Below the pieces are notes generated by a model. That model had not been told where the DNA came from, ran no database searches, and worked only from the letters and a program-made list of their open reading frames with translations. From Bubalus kerabau (lineage: Eukaryota; Chordata; Mammalia; Artiodactyla; Bovidae): 64,000 nt of DNA. This document shows positions 1-11,499 of the stretch, piece after piece. Where the stretch lies: positions 34,444,501 through 34,508,500 of the forward strand of contig NC_073643.1 in the NCBI RefSeq assembly GCF_029407905.1. The letters are read 5' to 3'. The translations under genes and the position numbers were made by a program. Positions within the stretch are counted from its first letter, which is position 1. The number at the start of each line of letters is the position of its first letter.

Positions 1-89
1 TCCAGGGGGTCTTCCTGACCTAGGGATCAAACTCATCTCCTCCTTTGGCAGGTTGATTCTTTACCCACTGAACCACCTGGGTAGCCCAG
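1..89 (-). mobile_element. Bov-tA SINE fragment (tRNA-derived head), cut by window edge
   Basis: Reverse-strand tRNA-Glu-like head of a Bov-tA SINE. The antisense words GGCAGGTTGATTCTTTACC and GAACCACCTGGGTAGCCC are diagnostic. The rest lies left of the window. Confidence 0.85.
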
Positions 90-1021
90 GGACTGTGTAC
101 CACAGCGACTAACTTGGTGAAATACATATTTCCTTGCGGGTGTGGCTGCTTGTGGCATAGATTAGACGTGACCCAGTGGGGTGGTTGATGGGGCTCTGAT
201 GTGTAAGCGGCGCAAGGAGGAGTCCCCCGATGTTACTGGGCGTCCACTCTGCCCTTTGGTCCTCCTGACTCGGCAGGTTGAGGACATTCATCTGACTTTA
301 TTGCCCGAGAGGTTCATTATACTTAGCACAGCTTTCTCCACAGCCTGGTGATATAATTATGATTGTTATCTTCTCCGTATCTTTCCCCTCTCTCCCTTTT
401 ATGAGATGAAAATCTCTGGTATAAATATTGGCAGTGAGGGCATGCATTTTCCCTTCCTCTCCGCCTAATGGATGAACAGCTGGGAGTTAATGAGCTTTTA
501 ATAGGAAGTGTAGGGGGTGAGTTTGTTGCAGTTTCAGGCTCCGCAGAATACTCTGAGGTCTCGTTGTTTTTCTGTTTCTCTTTAACGTTAGCTTTATTGA
601 TACCTGCAAACACCTGTTTAAAATGCACTCAGCATGGAGGGAACATATTTCTCTTTCGATCACCTTGGCCTCCACTGACTCTCCTTTAATTATAAGGCTC
701 CTGTGCAACCTCACACAGGGTTTTTATCTTCGTTTTTAAGGACCTTGAAAATGTTCTATAGGCCTGAGTTTTTATTTAGCAATTTTTTAAAGTTTACATG
801 AGCATTTGTATATATTTTTTACCCCTTTTTATTTTTGTATTCTGACCTTAAAGGCAAACAAGACCAAAGCCTTTTTCCACTCATAATTTGTAGCAGGGTT
901 CTTAGCCTTTCTCATTCATCCTTTTCCCTAAAAATTTTCCTCATACCTAGCCATTGTAAATCCTGGGTTATAAAATGATTTCCTGTAGCTAAAAAAATCA
1001 TCATTAGCAATAATACCTAAC
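90..1021. other. intronic or upstream sequence, nothing recognised
   Basis: AT-rich single-copy-looking sequence. ORFs here are short and unsupported. I see no exon, RNA gene or repeat I can name. Confidence 0.5.
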
Positions 1022-1034
1022 TTCTATGCATTAC

Positions 1035-1344
1035 AGGCTTCCCTAGTGGCTCAGCTAGTAAAGAATCCTCCTGCAGTGCTGGAGACCTTGGTTCAATTCC
1101 TGGGTCAGGAAGATCCGCTGGAGAAGGGATAGGCTACCCACACCAGTATTCTTGGGTTTCCCTGGTGGCTCAGCTGATAAAGAATCCGCTGGCAATGCAG
1201 GAGACCTGGGTTTGATCCCTGGGTTGGGAAGATCCCTCAGAGTAGGAAAAGGCTACCCACTTCAGCATTCTGGCCTGGAGAATTCCATGGACTTTACAGT
1301 GCATGGGGTCTCAAAGAGTCGGACACGACTGAGCAATTTTCGCT
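1035..1344 (+). mobile_element. dimeric Bov-tA SINE with 13-bp target-site duplication
   Basis: Two tRNA-Glu-like heads in tandem. A first copy truncated at CAGTATTCTTG (1035-1151) is followed by a second Bov-tA copy (1152-1344). The whole is flanked by TTCTATGCATTAC at 1022-1034 and 1345-1357, so both halves arrived in one insertion. Confidence 0.9.
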
Positions 1345-1659
1345 TTCTATGCATTACTATGTAAAGATGATAAATCTTTTTCAATGTACCTGCATTTTCT
1401 CTTTCTGTATTCGAAATACCATCTAAAGTTAACAAGACAAGTATTATTACCAGTTTACAGAGTAGAAAACCAAGATCGTTGGTCAAGGTTAAATGCTTAT
1501 AAAAGCTAATACAGGTAATGGTAAAATTTGAAACGGCACAGAGGATGCACAGAAGTTTCCCTACCAAGAGATAACCATACTTAATCATCTTGTGTTTCTT
1601 CCTGTAGTTTTCCAGTTTTCCATGTATGTTCAAAGTCGTGTCTGCTTTCTTTTTTAAAC

Positions 1660-1904
1660 ACAAAGGGGATAATGTTCTCCATAGTTTTGCAACTTGCTTT
1701 ATTTCCTTGTGTGGATGAAAAGTGAATATATATGATCACAGGTCCTGCAGCTAGCCCTGTGACATTGTGGGGACTTAGCAGAGTTTATTCAACCAGTCCC
1801 CTATGGGTGACATCTAGGTTGCTTCCACTTCTTTAGGACCATGCAAGCTATATTGCAGATGCCTGTTCCTAGACAAATGGGCAAATTCCTAGGAGTAGAA
1901 TTTT
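1660..1904 (-). mobile_element. probable ancient L1-type fragment, antisense
   Basis: The segment around AACCAGTCCCCTATGGGTGA and GTTGCTTCC resembles the antisense 3' region of old mammalian L1. Strongly diverged. Confidence 0.4.
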
Positions 1905-1980
1905 TTTTTTTTAGAAGTTAGATTTATTAAGACATAATTTACATATACACAGTTACCCTTTCCAGTGTACAGTTGGATAG

Positions 1981-2018
1981 ACATATATATGTGTGTGTAT
2001 ATATATTATATATATATA
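1981..2018. repeat. (TA/TG)n simple repeat
   Basis: Interrupted ATATAT/GTGTGT tract inside the old L1. Confidence 0.8.
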
Positions 2019-2170
2019 GTAAGTTTAATCATCATAGTCACAGATACCGAAAATTTCCACCACCCCCAAAAGTATCCTCAGACACTTATGCACTCTACCC
2101 TCTCCTTGACATCCAGCTCTGATTTCTGTCTCTGTAATTTTCCTATTTTTAGGTTGATATTTAGATAGAA

Positions 2171-2442
2171 GCATTGGAAAAGGCACTGGCGACCCACTCC
2201 AGTACTCTCGCCTGGAAAATCCCATGGACGGAGGAGCCTGGTGGGCTGCAGTCCATGGGATCGCTAAGAGTCAGACACGACTGAGCAACTTCACTTTCAG
2301 TTTTCACTTTCGTGCATTGGAGAAGGAAATGGCAACCCACTCCAGTGTTCTTGCCTGGAGAATCCCAGGGACGGGGGAGCCTGGTGGGCTGCTGTCTATG
2401 GGGTCGCACAGAGTCGGACACGACTGACGTGACTTAGCAGCA
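2171..2442 (+). mobile_element. Bov-A2 SINE (dimer), TSD TAGATAGAA
   Basis: Two BovA monomers (CACTCCAGTACTCTCGCCTGG then CACTCCAGTGTTCTTGCCTGG) joined by the CTTTCAGTTTTCACTTTCG linker. A 9-bp TSD, TAGATAGAA, lies at 2162-2170 and 2443-2451. It is inserted into the antisense L1. Confidence 0.92.
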
Positions 2443-2733
2443 TAGATAGAATCATACAGTATATAGACTTCTGAGTTGGCTTCTTTCACTCACATAACAC
2501 ACCTAGGATTCATCCATGTTGTTGAGTGTCAGTGATTCATTCATTTTTATTGTTCAGTAATAGTATTGAGTTCTATGGATATACCACAGTTTGCTTATCT
2601 ATTCACCAGGTAATGGACATTTGGGATGTTTAGACTTGTTGACTATTATGAAAGAAAGCTGCTATTGCCATTCATATATAAGTCTTTGTATAAAAATATT
2701 ATTTCATTCCTCTACTGAGGAATTAGATTGCTG

Positions 2734-3001
2734 CTGCTAAGTCGCTTTAGTCCTGTCCGACTCTGTGCAACCCCATAGACGGCAGCCCACCAGGCTCCGC
2801 CGTCCCTGGGATTCTCCAAGCAAGAACATGGAGTGGGTTGCCATTTCCTTCTCCAATGCATGAAAGTGAAAAGTGGAAGTGAAGTCGTGCAGTCATGTAC
2901 GACTCTTTGCGACCCCATGGACTGCAGCCTACCAGGCTCCTCTGTCCATGGGATTTTCCAGGCAAGAGTACTGGAGTGGGTGCCATTGCCTTCTCCGATT
3001 C
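2734..3001 (-). mobile_element. Bov-A2 SINE (dimer), antisense
   Basis: Reverse-strand dimer with the CTGCTGCTAAGTCGCTT tail and the GAAAGTGAAAAGTGGAAGTG linker. A short TSD, GATTGCTG, lies at 2726 and 3002. It is inserted into the antisense L1. Confidence 0.9.
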
Positions 3002-3636
3002 GATTGCTGAGTTGTATGGTAATTGCATGCTTACCTTTGTGATCAAGTATGAACTTGCTTCGCATAGCGACTATACCATTTTGCATTCCCACCAGTAATG
3101 TAGGAGATTTCTAGTTGGTCCTCATTCTTACCAGAGTTTGTTTTGTCACTTTGATGATTTTAGCCATTTTAGTAGATACTTAGCAGTATCTTACTGTAGT
3201 TTTAGTTTGTGAAAGCTTCTCTGTTGGTGTTGTGAGTACTTTCATATGCTAAATTGTCTATTCATAAACTGTCTTTGATGAAATATCTCTTTAATGCTAT
3301 GCCTGCTTTTTGGTGAGAGAAGGTGTTTATTTTCTTATTGAGTTGGAAGAGTTCTTTTTATATTCTAGATTAAAGACATTTATTAGTTATGTTTTCAAAA
3401 TTATATTTCCCAGTGTGTGTCTTATAATTTAATTCCTAAATGTCTTTTGATGAATTAATATGTTTTTAATTATCATGAAGTTCATTTTATCTTTTTGTGA
3501 TTTCTGGCTTGGTATTTTGGTGTCAAATATGTATCTAAGAATCCACTGCTAAATCCAAGCTTATGAAGGTTTACTCCTCTGTTATCTTATAAAAGTTTTG
3601 GTTTTAGCTCCTATTGATTTATTTGATTTTAAATGC

Positions 3637-5028
3637 TGTGAAAGTGCTGCACTCAATATGTCAGCAAATTTGGAAAACTCAGCAGTGGCCACAGGACTGG
3701 AAAAGGTCAGTTTTCATTCCAATCCCAAAGAAAGGCAATGCCAAAGAATGCCCAAACTACCGCATAATTGCACTCATCTCACATGCTAGTAAAATAATGC
3801 TCAAAATTCTCCAAGCCAGGCTTCAACAGTATGTGAACTGTGAACTTCCAGATGTTCAAGCTGGTTTTAGAAAAGGCAGAGGAACCAGAGATCAAATTGC
3901 CGACATCCGCTGGATCATTGAAAAAGCAAGAGAGTTCCAGAAAAGCATCTATTTCTGCTTTTTGACTATACTGAAGCCTTTGACTGTGTGGATCACAATA
4001 AACTGTGGAAAATTCTTCAAGACATGGGAATACCAGACCACCTGACCTGCCTCTTGAGAAACCTATATTCAGGTCAGGAAGCAACAGTTAGAACTGGAAT
4101 GACAGACTGGTTCCAAATTGGGAAAGGAGTACGTCAAGGCTGTATATTGTCACCCTGCTTATTTAACTTCTATGCAGAGTACATCATGAGAAACGCTGGG
4201 CTGGAAGAAGTACAAGCTGGAATCAAGATTGCCGGGAGAAATATCAATAACCTCAGATATGCAGATGACACCACCCTTATGGTAGAAAGCAAAGAAGAGC
4301 TAAAGAGCCTCTTGATGAAAGTGAAAGAGGAGAGTGAAAAAGTTGGCTTAAAGCTCAACATTCAGAAAACTAAGATCATGGCATCCAGCCCCTTCATGGC
4401 CAATAGATGGGGAAACAGTGGAAACGGTGGCTGACTTTATTTTCTTGGGCTCCAAAATCACTGCAGATGGTGACTGCAGCCATGAAATTAAAAGATACTT
4501 ATTCCTTGGAAGAAAAGTTATGACCAACCAGCATATTAAAAAGCAGAGCCATTACTTTGCCAACAAAGTTCTGTTTAGTCAAGGCTATGGTTTTTCCAGT
4601 AGTCATGTATGGATGTGAGAGTTGGATTATAAAGAAAACTGAGCATCGAAGAATTGATGCTTTTGAACTGTGGTGTTGGAGAAGACTGTTGAGAGTCCCT
4701 TGGACTGCAAGGAGATTCAACCAGTCCATCCTAAAGGAAATAAGTCCTGAATATTCATTGGAAGAATTGATACTAAAGCTGAAACTCCAAATCTTTGGCC
4801 ACCTGATGCGATGAACTGACTCATTTGAAAAGACCCTGATGCTGGGAAAGGTTGAGGGCAGGAGAAGAAGGGGATGACAGAGGATGAGATGGTTGGATGG
4901 CATTACTGACTCAATGGATATGAGTTTGAGTAATCCGGGAGTTGGTGATGGACAAGGAGGCCTGGCGTGCTGAAGTCCATGGGTTTGCAAAGAGTTGGAC
5001 ACAACAGAGTGACTGAACTGAACTGAAT
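3637..5028 (+). mobile_element. BovB (RTE-clade) LINE, 5'-truncated, reverse-transcriptase region to 3' end
   Basis: Translated pieces show RTE reverse-transcriptase motifs: a KRSVFIPIPKKGN block, an AGFRKGRGTRDQI block, a GVRQGCILSPCLFNFYAEYI block and the catalytic YADD in LRYADDTTLMV (about 4252-4281). The frame is broken near 3950-4000 and again near 4400, so this is a dead copy. It ends in the characteristic GACTGAACTGAACTGAA tail. BovB is the non-LTR retrotransposon that spread horizontally into ruminant ancestors and mobilises the Bov-A/Bov-tA SINEs that share its 3' end. Confidence 0.95.
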
Positions 5029-5034
5029 AGTTCT

Positions 5035-5190
5035 AAATTAATTGAGACATATTATATGGCACAGAGTATGGTCTTTTCTGATTAACTTACCATATGTGTC
5101 CAAAATAATATGTTTCCTGTCGTTGAGTAGAGTGTTCTTTAAATCTTGTCAAATTGGTTGATAGTGCTGTTTTGATTTTCTTTTTTTTTT
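5035..5190 (-). mobile_element. L1 fragment, antisense
   Basis: Antisense L1 ORF2-like stretch (TTAAATCTTGTCAAATTGGTTG, then a T-run). It is not continuous with the L1 left of the BovB copy. Confidence 0.45.
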
Positions 5191-5218
5191 AAGTATTATG
5201 TAGTTGTCTTTTTTTTCC

Positions 5219-5257
5219 AACATATAAATGGTATTGAAAAAATACCATTTATATGTT
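5219..5257. repeat. perfect 17-bp inverted repeat with 5-base loop
   Basis: The left arm at 5219-5235 (AACATATAAATGGTATT) is exactly complementary to the right arm at 5241-5257, with loop GAAAA. The DNA could extrude a hairpin. No transposon family is evident. Confidence 0.9.
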
Positions 5258-6419
5258 TTGGTTTTCTGTGTCGTTGTTGACTTCATCTTGTTATTGTAAT
5301 AGTTGTTGAGAGAAGGGGATGCAAATCCCCCCTTCCTCCTCTCTCTTTTCTTTTGAAGTCATACTACTGCTGTTGTACTCTTAGGTCTTTGTTTGGAGTT
5401 AAGTCTTTGTTCCTTGTGCTAAGTCTTTGTCTGTTCCTTGTGTTAAATCTTTGTCCTCTAGTTTTATTTTTTCTATTTGTTTATTTTGCTCATTTTCTTG
5501 TTGGAGACTTTCTGTCAATGTTGTACCTCCTTATAGGAGAGTGGAATCTCTGAGTGTGTATAGGACTTGGCGATCAGTGGACTTTGGTTCTGAGTGTATG
5601 GGTGATCAGTCAGGCCTCCTCCTCTGAGTGCCATGCCTTGAAGGACCTATTGAGATCCTTGCAAGTGAGGTGGTTGCATCCTCTTACTTCTCGTGTCCTG
5701 ATCAGTCACTTCTAATCTACCTGCTTTCCATCTCCCAAAACACAATGAAATGTTTCTCACTTGTTTGATGTGTTAACTTTTATTTTTTGTTCTCGTGAGT
5801 TTGACTCTCTTGTCTACCTCAACTATAGTGTGGGTTGCATCTCTGGAAGGAGAAAACACTGACCTAAGTGGTTAATTTACCATCTTCAACTGGAATTTAA
5901 AAAATTAAAACTGGTTCTGCTAAGGTGCTGTTCAGAAAAGGTTCATGGTGACATGTCAGGTTCAGAATGCTATTTTAATTCTGGGCTTAGATACTTAGTG
6001 ACATGTATAATGTGACAACAAAAATAATGCTTATAAGAGAGTTTAACAGCTAAAAATTGTTTAGGTTTTTTTAAAAAAATCATTATGCAGTATTTCTGTT
6101 CTAGTCTATTTTAGCTAGAAGTAAAATGGAACACAATTTTCTACGAGAAAATGTGAAAAAATCATATATTTTTTATGTTTGAAATGTACAAGTGGAAGCT
6201 AATCGCCAGTTTGTACATGCATATAAATTTATTCATTTTTGTCTACTGAGATGGTTCTGCATATAAATTTAGTAGAAGAATGATTAAGAAATCTATCCAA
6301 CTGTGCAAGAAATGTTGAAATCACAGATACAGATATTGAAGGGACTTGCAGGGACTAAAACAAGTCCTTTTGTTTATTTTTATCTTTTAACTCTCTGTTT
6401 GGCTTTATTCTGACATTAG

Positions 6420-6424
<5 letters not shown>
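5258..6424. other. AT-rich sequence, possibly old LINE-derived in part
   Basis: 5280-5900 looks like degenerate repeat sequence, with an imperfect AAGTCTTTGTTCC tandem near 5380-5460. I cannot assign a family. 5900-6424 appears single-copy. Confidence 0.4.

Positions 6425-6454
<30 letters not shown>
6425..6454. repeat. (AC)15 microsatellite
   Basis: Uninterrupted AC dinucleotide tract, likely polymorphic in length. Confidence 0.97.
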
Positions 6455-6458
<4 letters not shown>

Positions 6459-6980
6459 TGTGTAACAGGTTCTTTGAAATTGAAGTCAGCAGTTATACTT
6501 CTTTTTTTTCTTTCTTGCACTTACTGCTGATTTGTGGGAGTGTTAGGAATGGGGAGGAGTGTGTCTGGGGCTGGGAGGGAAGGTGCCAGTAAAGCCTAAT
6601 GTCAGTTCTCTACTTCATCAGCTACCGCTATGGGAGAGGCGTTTTGCAGTCTTTTCCATGTCTCTGCAATCATGTTCCTCTTTCAGAAGAAAACGGCTCA
6701 ATCTGATCATCTGAGCATGGGGAGCCACTTTATTTGATTTCCCGTCCTCCAGTGGGCCTGCTGAATTTAAAACCTTTGAAGGTACTAGGCAGTGATGAAA
6801 CCAGGAACCGGAGACACAGAAACTGGAGCACCCAGTATATAGTCCAGTGCAGTGGGGATAGGAGTCGTGACTCTCGTGGTTGAAGATGCCCTAAATTTGG
6901 CAGCAGCTGGCTTCTAATGGGAGAGTTAAGGGTTTAAGGAAGTACTGAAGGAATATTTCTTATGAAATAAAGGAATTAAT
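6455..6980. other. single-copy-looking intronic sequence
   Basis: No recognisable repeat, exon or RNA gene. Moderate GC content around 6540-6900. Confidence 0.45.
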
Positions 6981-6990
6981 GCACCAGGTG

Positions 6991-7204
6991 AGGGCTTCCC
7001 TGGTGGCTCAGCTGATAAAGCATCTGCCTGCAATGCTGGAGGCCTGGGTTTTATCCCTGGATTGGGAAGATCCCCTGGAGAAGGAAATGGCAACCCATTC
7101 CGGTATTCTTGCTTGGGAAATCCCATGGACACAGGAGCCTGGCGGGCTACAGTCCATGGACTCGCAAGAGTCAGACATGACTGAGCGGCAAAACCACCAC
7201 CACA
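6991..7204 (+). mobile_element. Bov-tA SINE, TSD CACCAGGTG
   Basis: tRNA-Glu-like head (GGCTTCCCTGGTGGCTCAGC) fused to the BovA core. Flanked by the 9-bp TSD at 6982-6990 and 7205-7213. Confidence 0.92.
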
Positions 7205-7464
7205 CACCAGGTGGGAAAAAATTAAAACAGAGGTTGCTTGCTATTTCAAATCTTTAATAAATATCAGTTGAGTGAGGGGAGCGTTATTGGGGGATGTTTT
7301 GGTAATAGAAAGCATTTACTTTTTCTTTATTCTGAGAAGTATAATTAAAAAAAAATGATTTGAATTCAGTTCTTTGCATTTCTTCCTAGATCTTCCCAGT
7401 TTAACAGTTATTTAAGTAGCCCATCATAATTACAGCAGTAATGTTGCCGTCGCACACGCGTGTG

Positions 7465-7557
7465 GGTGTGTGAGTCGCTCGGTCGTGTCCGACTCTATGC
7501 GACCCCATGCACTGTAGCCCGCCAGGCTCCTCTGTCCGTGGGATTCTCCAGGCAAGG
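7465..7557 (-). mobile_element. BovA-type SINE fragment, antisense
   Basis: Contains GTCGTGTCCGACTCTATGCG and ends at CTCCAGGCAAG. It is preceded by a GTGTGTGGGTGTGTG tract. Confidence 0.85.
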
Positions 7558-7589
7558 TTGCTATCATACTTCCTGTTATTAGCAGTAAA

Positions 7590-7800
7590 AATTTTATTGA
7601 AATTGAACATTGAACAATGTTGCGTTAGTTTCTGCTGTACAGAAAACCGACTCAGCTATCCATATACATATTCTTTTTCCTATTCCTTTCCATGTAATTT
7701 ATCAGAGGATTTTGAATATGGTTCCTTGTGCTATTCAGCAGGACCTTATTGTCATATCCAGCCTGATATACTAGTTTGCATATCATACCTCCATATGTTT
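7590..7800 (-). mobile_element. L1 3' end, antisense
   Basis: AATGTTGCGTTAGTTTCTGC and the following pyrimidine-rich text match the antisense 3' end of artiodactyl L1. Confidence 0.6.
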
Positions 7801-7849
7801 TGAGCACCTACCATTTCACCTGTGTTACTGTTTGTCCTCAACCCACCCT

Positions 7850-7925
7850 CTGAAGGTTTATTATTTTGCAGACATGGAAACAGAGGCAAACAGGAATGAA
7901 GTCACTTGTTGAAAACCTCCCAGAA
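7850..7925 (-). mobile_element. possible MIR fragment, antisense
   Basis: GACATGGAAACAGAGGCAAACAGG resembles the antisense MIR core (GAGGAAACTGAGGC). Short and diverged. Confidence 0.35.
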
Positions 7926-8097
7926 GTAGAGAGATGGCAAGCTAGCCATTGAAACAGAGGTACCTGGAGTCTTTAAAAACTGGAATGACTTTGAGTTCTT
8001 TCTTGCAATGTTAGCTTCTCCCGCCCCCAACTTATTGTTTGGAAACTCCTCAAATCTAGAGAAAGGTTGAATGAAAAGTATATCTTCATATCCCTTA

Positions 8098-8147
8098 CGA
8101 GGCATTGCAGGCAGATTGTTCATCATCTGAGCCACCACAGAAGACCC
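8098..8147 (-). mobile_element. Bov-tA tRNA-head remnant, antisense
   Basis: GCATTGCAGGCAGATTGTTC...CATCTGAGCCACCA matches the antisense SINE head only. Confidence 0.55.
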
Positions 8148-8350
8148 CCTATCATATTAGAACTGCCAATTACACACTCCTATGCCTGTGTAGCTATTCC
8201 TTTTTTTTGTTTAATTGTTTGAAAATAAGTGGCAAACTGCATATATTTTTTGAGAATAAGACCATTCTCCAAAAGAATTTACTACTGTAACAAACTATAT
8301 CACTATAAACTAAAGCAGATAATGAATTGGGCTTAAAAATCCAATTTACC

Positions 8351-8381
8351 ACACAGACACACACACACACACACACACACT
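8351..8381. repeat. (CA)n microsatellite
   Basis: Dinucleotide tract of about 15 CA units, with an AGAC interruption at its left edge. Confidence 0.95.
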
Positions 8382-8507
8382 TTTTCAGAAACACAAATGA
8401 TCCCAAACGATGTATTTTGCCCAGTCGTGTTAGCGCTGTGATACCCCTGATGTGAAGCTCATCACCTTCTTGCAGTCCATGAAGTGAGAATGAGTAAGTG
8501 ACAATGT

Positions 8508-8906
8508 ATGAGTCATCTCAGGCTGCCATAACATATTAGCACAGACTGGGTGGTTTAAACAACAGAAATTTATTTTCTCATAGTTCTTGAAGTTAGAAGT
8601 CCAAGATCAAGGTGTCAGCACATTCATCTTCCGATGTGATCTCTTCCTGGGTTGCAGACTCCCCTCTTCTCACTGTGTCCTCACACGGCCTGTTCTGTGT
8701 GCGTGTGCAGAGGGCGCCAGCTCTCTGGTGTCTCTTCCTTTTCTTATAAGAACACCTGTCCTCTTGGGTTGGGGCTCTGCGCTTAAGACCTCATTTAACC
8801 TGAATACCTGCCTAAAGGCCCTATCTCGAAATACTGTCATATGGGGATTCGAGATTCAGCATACAAATTTTTGTGGGAAGAGGGCATAATTCAGTCTATG
8901 ACAGAT
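8508..8906 (-). mobile_element. ancient MaLR-type LTR, antisense
   Basis: Landmarks of the MLT1/MST group of mammalian apparent LTR retrotransposons in reverse: AGACTGGGTGGTTTAAACAA, CAGAAATTTATTTTCTCATA, CCAAGATCAAGGTGTCAGCA and the closing CATTCATGAG-like region. A solo LTR fossil with no internal genes. Confidence 0.75.
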
Positions 8907-8937
8907 GCCTTGAAGGAATACTTCTGAAATATAGGAA

Positions 8938-9376
8938 GATTCAGTTCACTTCAGTTCCGTTGCTCAGCCATGTCCGACTCTTTGCGATCCCATGGACTGA
9001 AGCACGCCAGGCCTCCCTGTCCATCACCAACTCCTGGAGTTCACCCAAACCCATGTCCATTGAGTCGGTGATGCCATCCAACCATCTCATCCTCTGTCAT
9101 CCCTTTCGTCTCTGCCGTCAATCTTTCCCAGCATCTTTTCCAATGAGTCAGTTCTTCACATCAGGTGGCCAAAGTATTGGAGTTTCAGCTTCAACATCAG
9201 TCCTTCCAATGAACACCCAGGACTGATCTCCTTTAGGATGGACTTGTTGGATCTCCTTGCTGTCCAAGGGACTCTCAAGAGTCTTCTCCAGCACCATAGT
9301 TCAAAAGCATCAATTCTTCAGCGCTCAGCTTTCTTTATAGTCCAACTCTCACGTCCATACATAACTTCTGGAAAAG
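8938..9376 (-). mobile_element. BovB 3' fragment, antisense
   Basis: Begins with TTCAGTTCACTTCAGTTCCG (reverse of the BovB tail) and runs to the region around CACGTCCATACATAACTTCTG. 5'-truncated, non-coding. Confidence 0.9.
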
Positions 9377-10120
9377 GTGCATCTCAGTGTAACATGTGAA
9401 AGTATATTTTACTAATTAAAGACAGCTTTTATATTATGTAATAATTAATCTGGGAGCTTTTAGTTTGTATTTATAAATAATCAGAAATACTACGTGTGAA
9501 ATATATATTCATCTAATATTGAGATCCTCTCAGAGCGCTTATTCTGGGCTGCTTATCATCTTCTCTGTATGTGTGTCTTGTAGTTGATGGTATTTTTAAC
9601 AAAGAATGCCAAGGAGGTAGTGGCCTTGATTAAGTGTGGAGGGAAAGTCTTTAGAATGCGTGTGTTGTTGAGTAGTGAAAGAAGAACATTTTTGGTAAGA
9701 TGAATTAAAATTGCTGAGTATGGGAAGTTTGTAGATACTCTAAAAACTAAGGAAAGCGACTGAGTTGTGTTGAGTTAGAACATATTATTCTTTTGACTTT
9801 TAATCTGTTATTGAAAATTATATTTATGATATCTATTATAATAGGGTAGTAATAGTTTTCTCCGCAAAAATGGTGTTGCACTTTTTGAGTACAGGAAGAA
9901 GGTCTTGAGGGGGGGAAAGACCAAGTAGGTGGGATATAATTCTTAGACTGGATTAGATATGACTTTATACAGGGAAAATTGTTACATAGTGTAATGTGTA
10001 ATTTTTTATTTTATTATTGCCTTCTGTTGTATGATGAGAAATGTCTATGAAACCATTCAGGAGCTTCCCTCATTTCTCTATGAGCTTCTCTTTGGTCCTT
10101 TGACACTTCAGTCAATCTGT
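9377..10120. other. AT-rich intronic sequence, nothing recognised
   Basis: No exon or nameable repeat. It includes a short G-run at 9910-9916. Confidence 0.45.
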
Positions 10121-10338
10121 CTCTTTTTTAAAAATATATTTATTTGTTTGTCTGTGCCGGGTCTTAGCTGTGGCACATGGATCTTTAGTTGCAGCGTGCA
10201 AACTCTTAGTTGTGGGATCTAGTTCTCTGTGGGAACTTACCTGTGGGATCTAGTTCCCTGATGAGGGATTGAGGATCGAACCCTGGCCCCCTGCATTGGG
10301 AGCAGAGTCTTAACCACTGGGCCACCAGGGAAATCCCA
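10121..10338 (-). mobile_element. CHR-type tRNA SINE, antisense
   Basis: TTAACCACTGGGCCACCAGG at the right end is the reversed tRNA-like head. The left end carries an AAAATATATTTATTTGTTTG tail. An internal duplication of GTGGGATCTAGTTC is visible at 10213-10255. Confidence 0.85.
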
Positions 10339-10831
10339 GCCACTCCCTTCTGAGAAGTCTTTCCGGGTGACTTTCTCCTCTTGACCTAAATCTGCCATAT
10401 TCTCAGTAAAATGGCTTTGAGTAGTATTCAGGCAGCTATACTGTGCCCCTGGCAATGGCTTTATGAAATTCTTCAGCATTTGTAATACTTGCGTCATGGG
10501 ATGTTTTGGACCATCACCGAGAGGCTGCTCTGAGACTTGACGGTACAGTTCCTGCTGTACCGTCTAGCGGGGACTAGATTTGTGTGACCAGGCATAATTT
10601 TTTAACTGATGATGTCAGTGAATAGTCATACAGCAGTGAACACAGGTTCCATATAGAACATCCGGCACAATGGTGACACCCAGAAAACTGGGACAAGGAA
10701 GGTTATAAGTGAGCTGTATGTGCTTCTATCAAATGCCCACCTCTTCACATAGGTTGCGCCCATAACCTCCTACCTGCTCAGACGTCTCTATAGTAGTTTT
10801 CTGTATCCAATTTTCTCCAATAAAGCCTAGG

Positions 10832-11321
10832 CAGCATATTAGAAAGCAGAAACATTACTTTGCCAACAAAGGTCCATCTAGTCAAGGCTGTGGTTTTTCC
10901 AGTAGTCATGTATGGATGTGAGAGTTGAACTATAAAGAAAACTGAGTGTCAAAGAATTGATGCTTTTGAACTGTGGTGTTGGAGAACTCAAGAGTCCCTT
11001 GGACTGCAAGGAGATCCAACCAGTCCATCCTAAAGGAGATCAGTCCTGGGTGTTCATTGGAAGGACTGATGTTGAAGCTGAAACTCCAATACTTTCACCA
11101 CCTGATGCGAAGAGCTGATTTATTTGAAAAGACCCCGATGCTGGAAAAGATTGAAGGCGGGAGAAGAAGGGGATGACAGAGGATGAATTGGCATCACTGA
11201 TTCAATGGAAATAAGTTTGAGTAAACTCCAGGAGTTGGTGATGGACAGGGAGGCCTGGCGTACTGCAGCCCATGGGGTCACAAGGAGTTGGACATGACTG
11301 AGCGACTGAACTGAACTGATA
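10832..11321 (+). mobile_element. BovB 3' fragment
   Basis: Runs from GCATATTAGAAAGCAGAAAC through GTCATGTATGGATGTGAGAG to the GACTGAACTGAACTGA tail. 5'-truncated and mutated. Confidence 0.92.
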
Positions 11322-11499
11322 CATGTTTGTTGTAAACTCTCCTACCTAAAAATTGCTAACATCTGTATACCGTATACTTATTTTTCTTCTGCCTTTCACA
11401 GCACAATTTCTAGCTGTAATTATTGTTTGCAATTTCTCACTTTACGTGTTTTCTTGAAACCTGTTCCAATCATGATTTGCCTCCACTGTTCTTCTGATA

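Larger units (their letters stand above)
1905..3636 (-). mobile_element. old L1 LINE fragment, antisense, split by two Bov-A2 SINEs
   Basis: Antisense L1 3' end and ORF2 tail. Landmarks run in order: GACATAATTTACATATACAC near 1932, ATCCATGTTG near 2513, GGTAATGGACATTTGGGATG near 2610, and CTAAGAATCCACTGCTAAATC near 3540. SINE insertions at 2171-2442 and 2734-3001 interrupt it, and BovB abuts its right end. A TA/TG microsatellite (1981-2018) sits inside. Confidence 0.75.

Noticed and set aside
3614..4814. Chain of ORFs with reverse-transcriptase motifs as a possible retron, diversity-generating element or group II intron
   Set aside because: The motifs, the tail and the many other copies identify it as BovB, a vertebrate non-LTR retrotransposon. 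The frames are broken.
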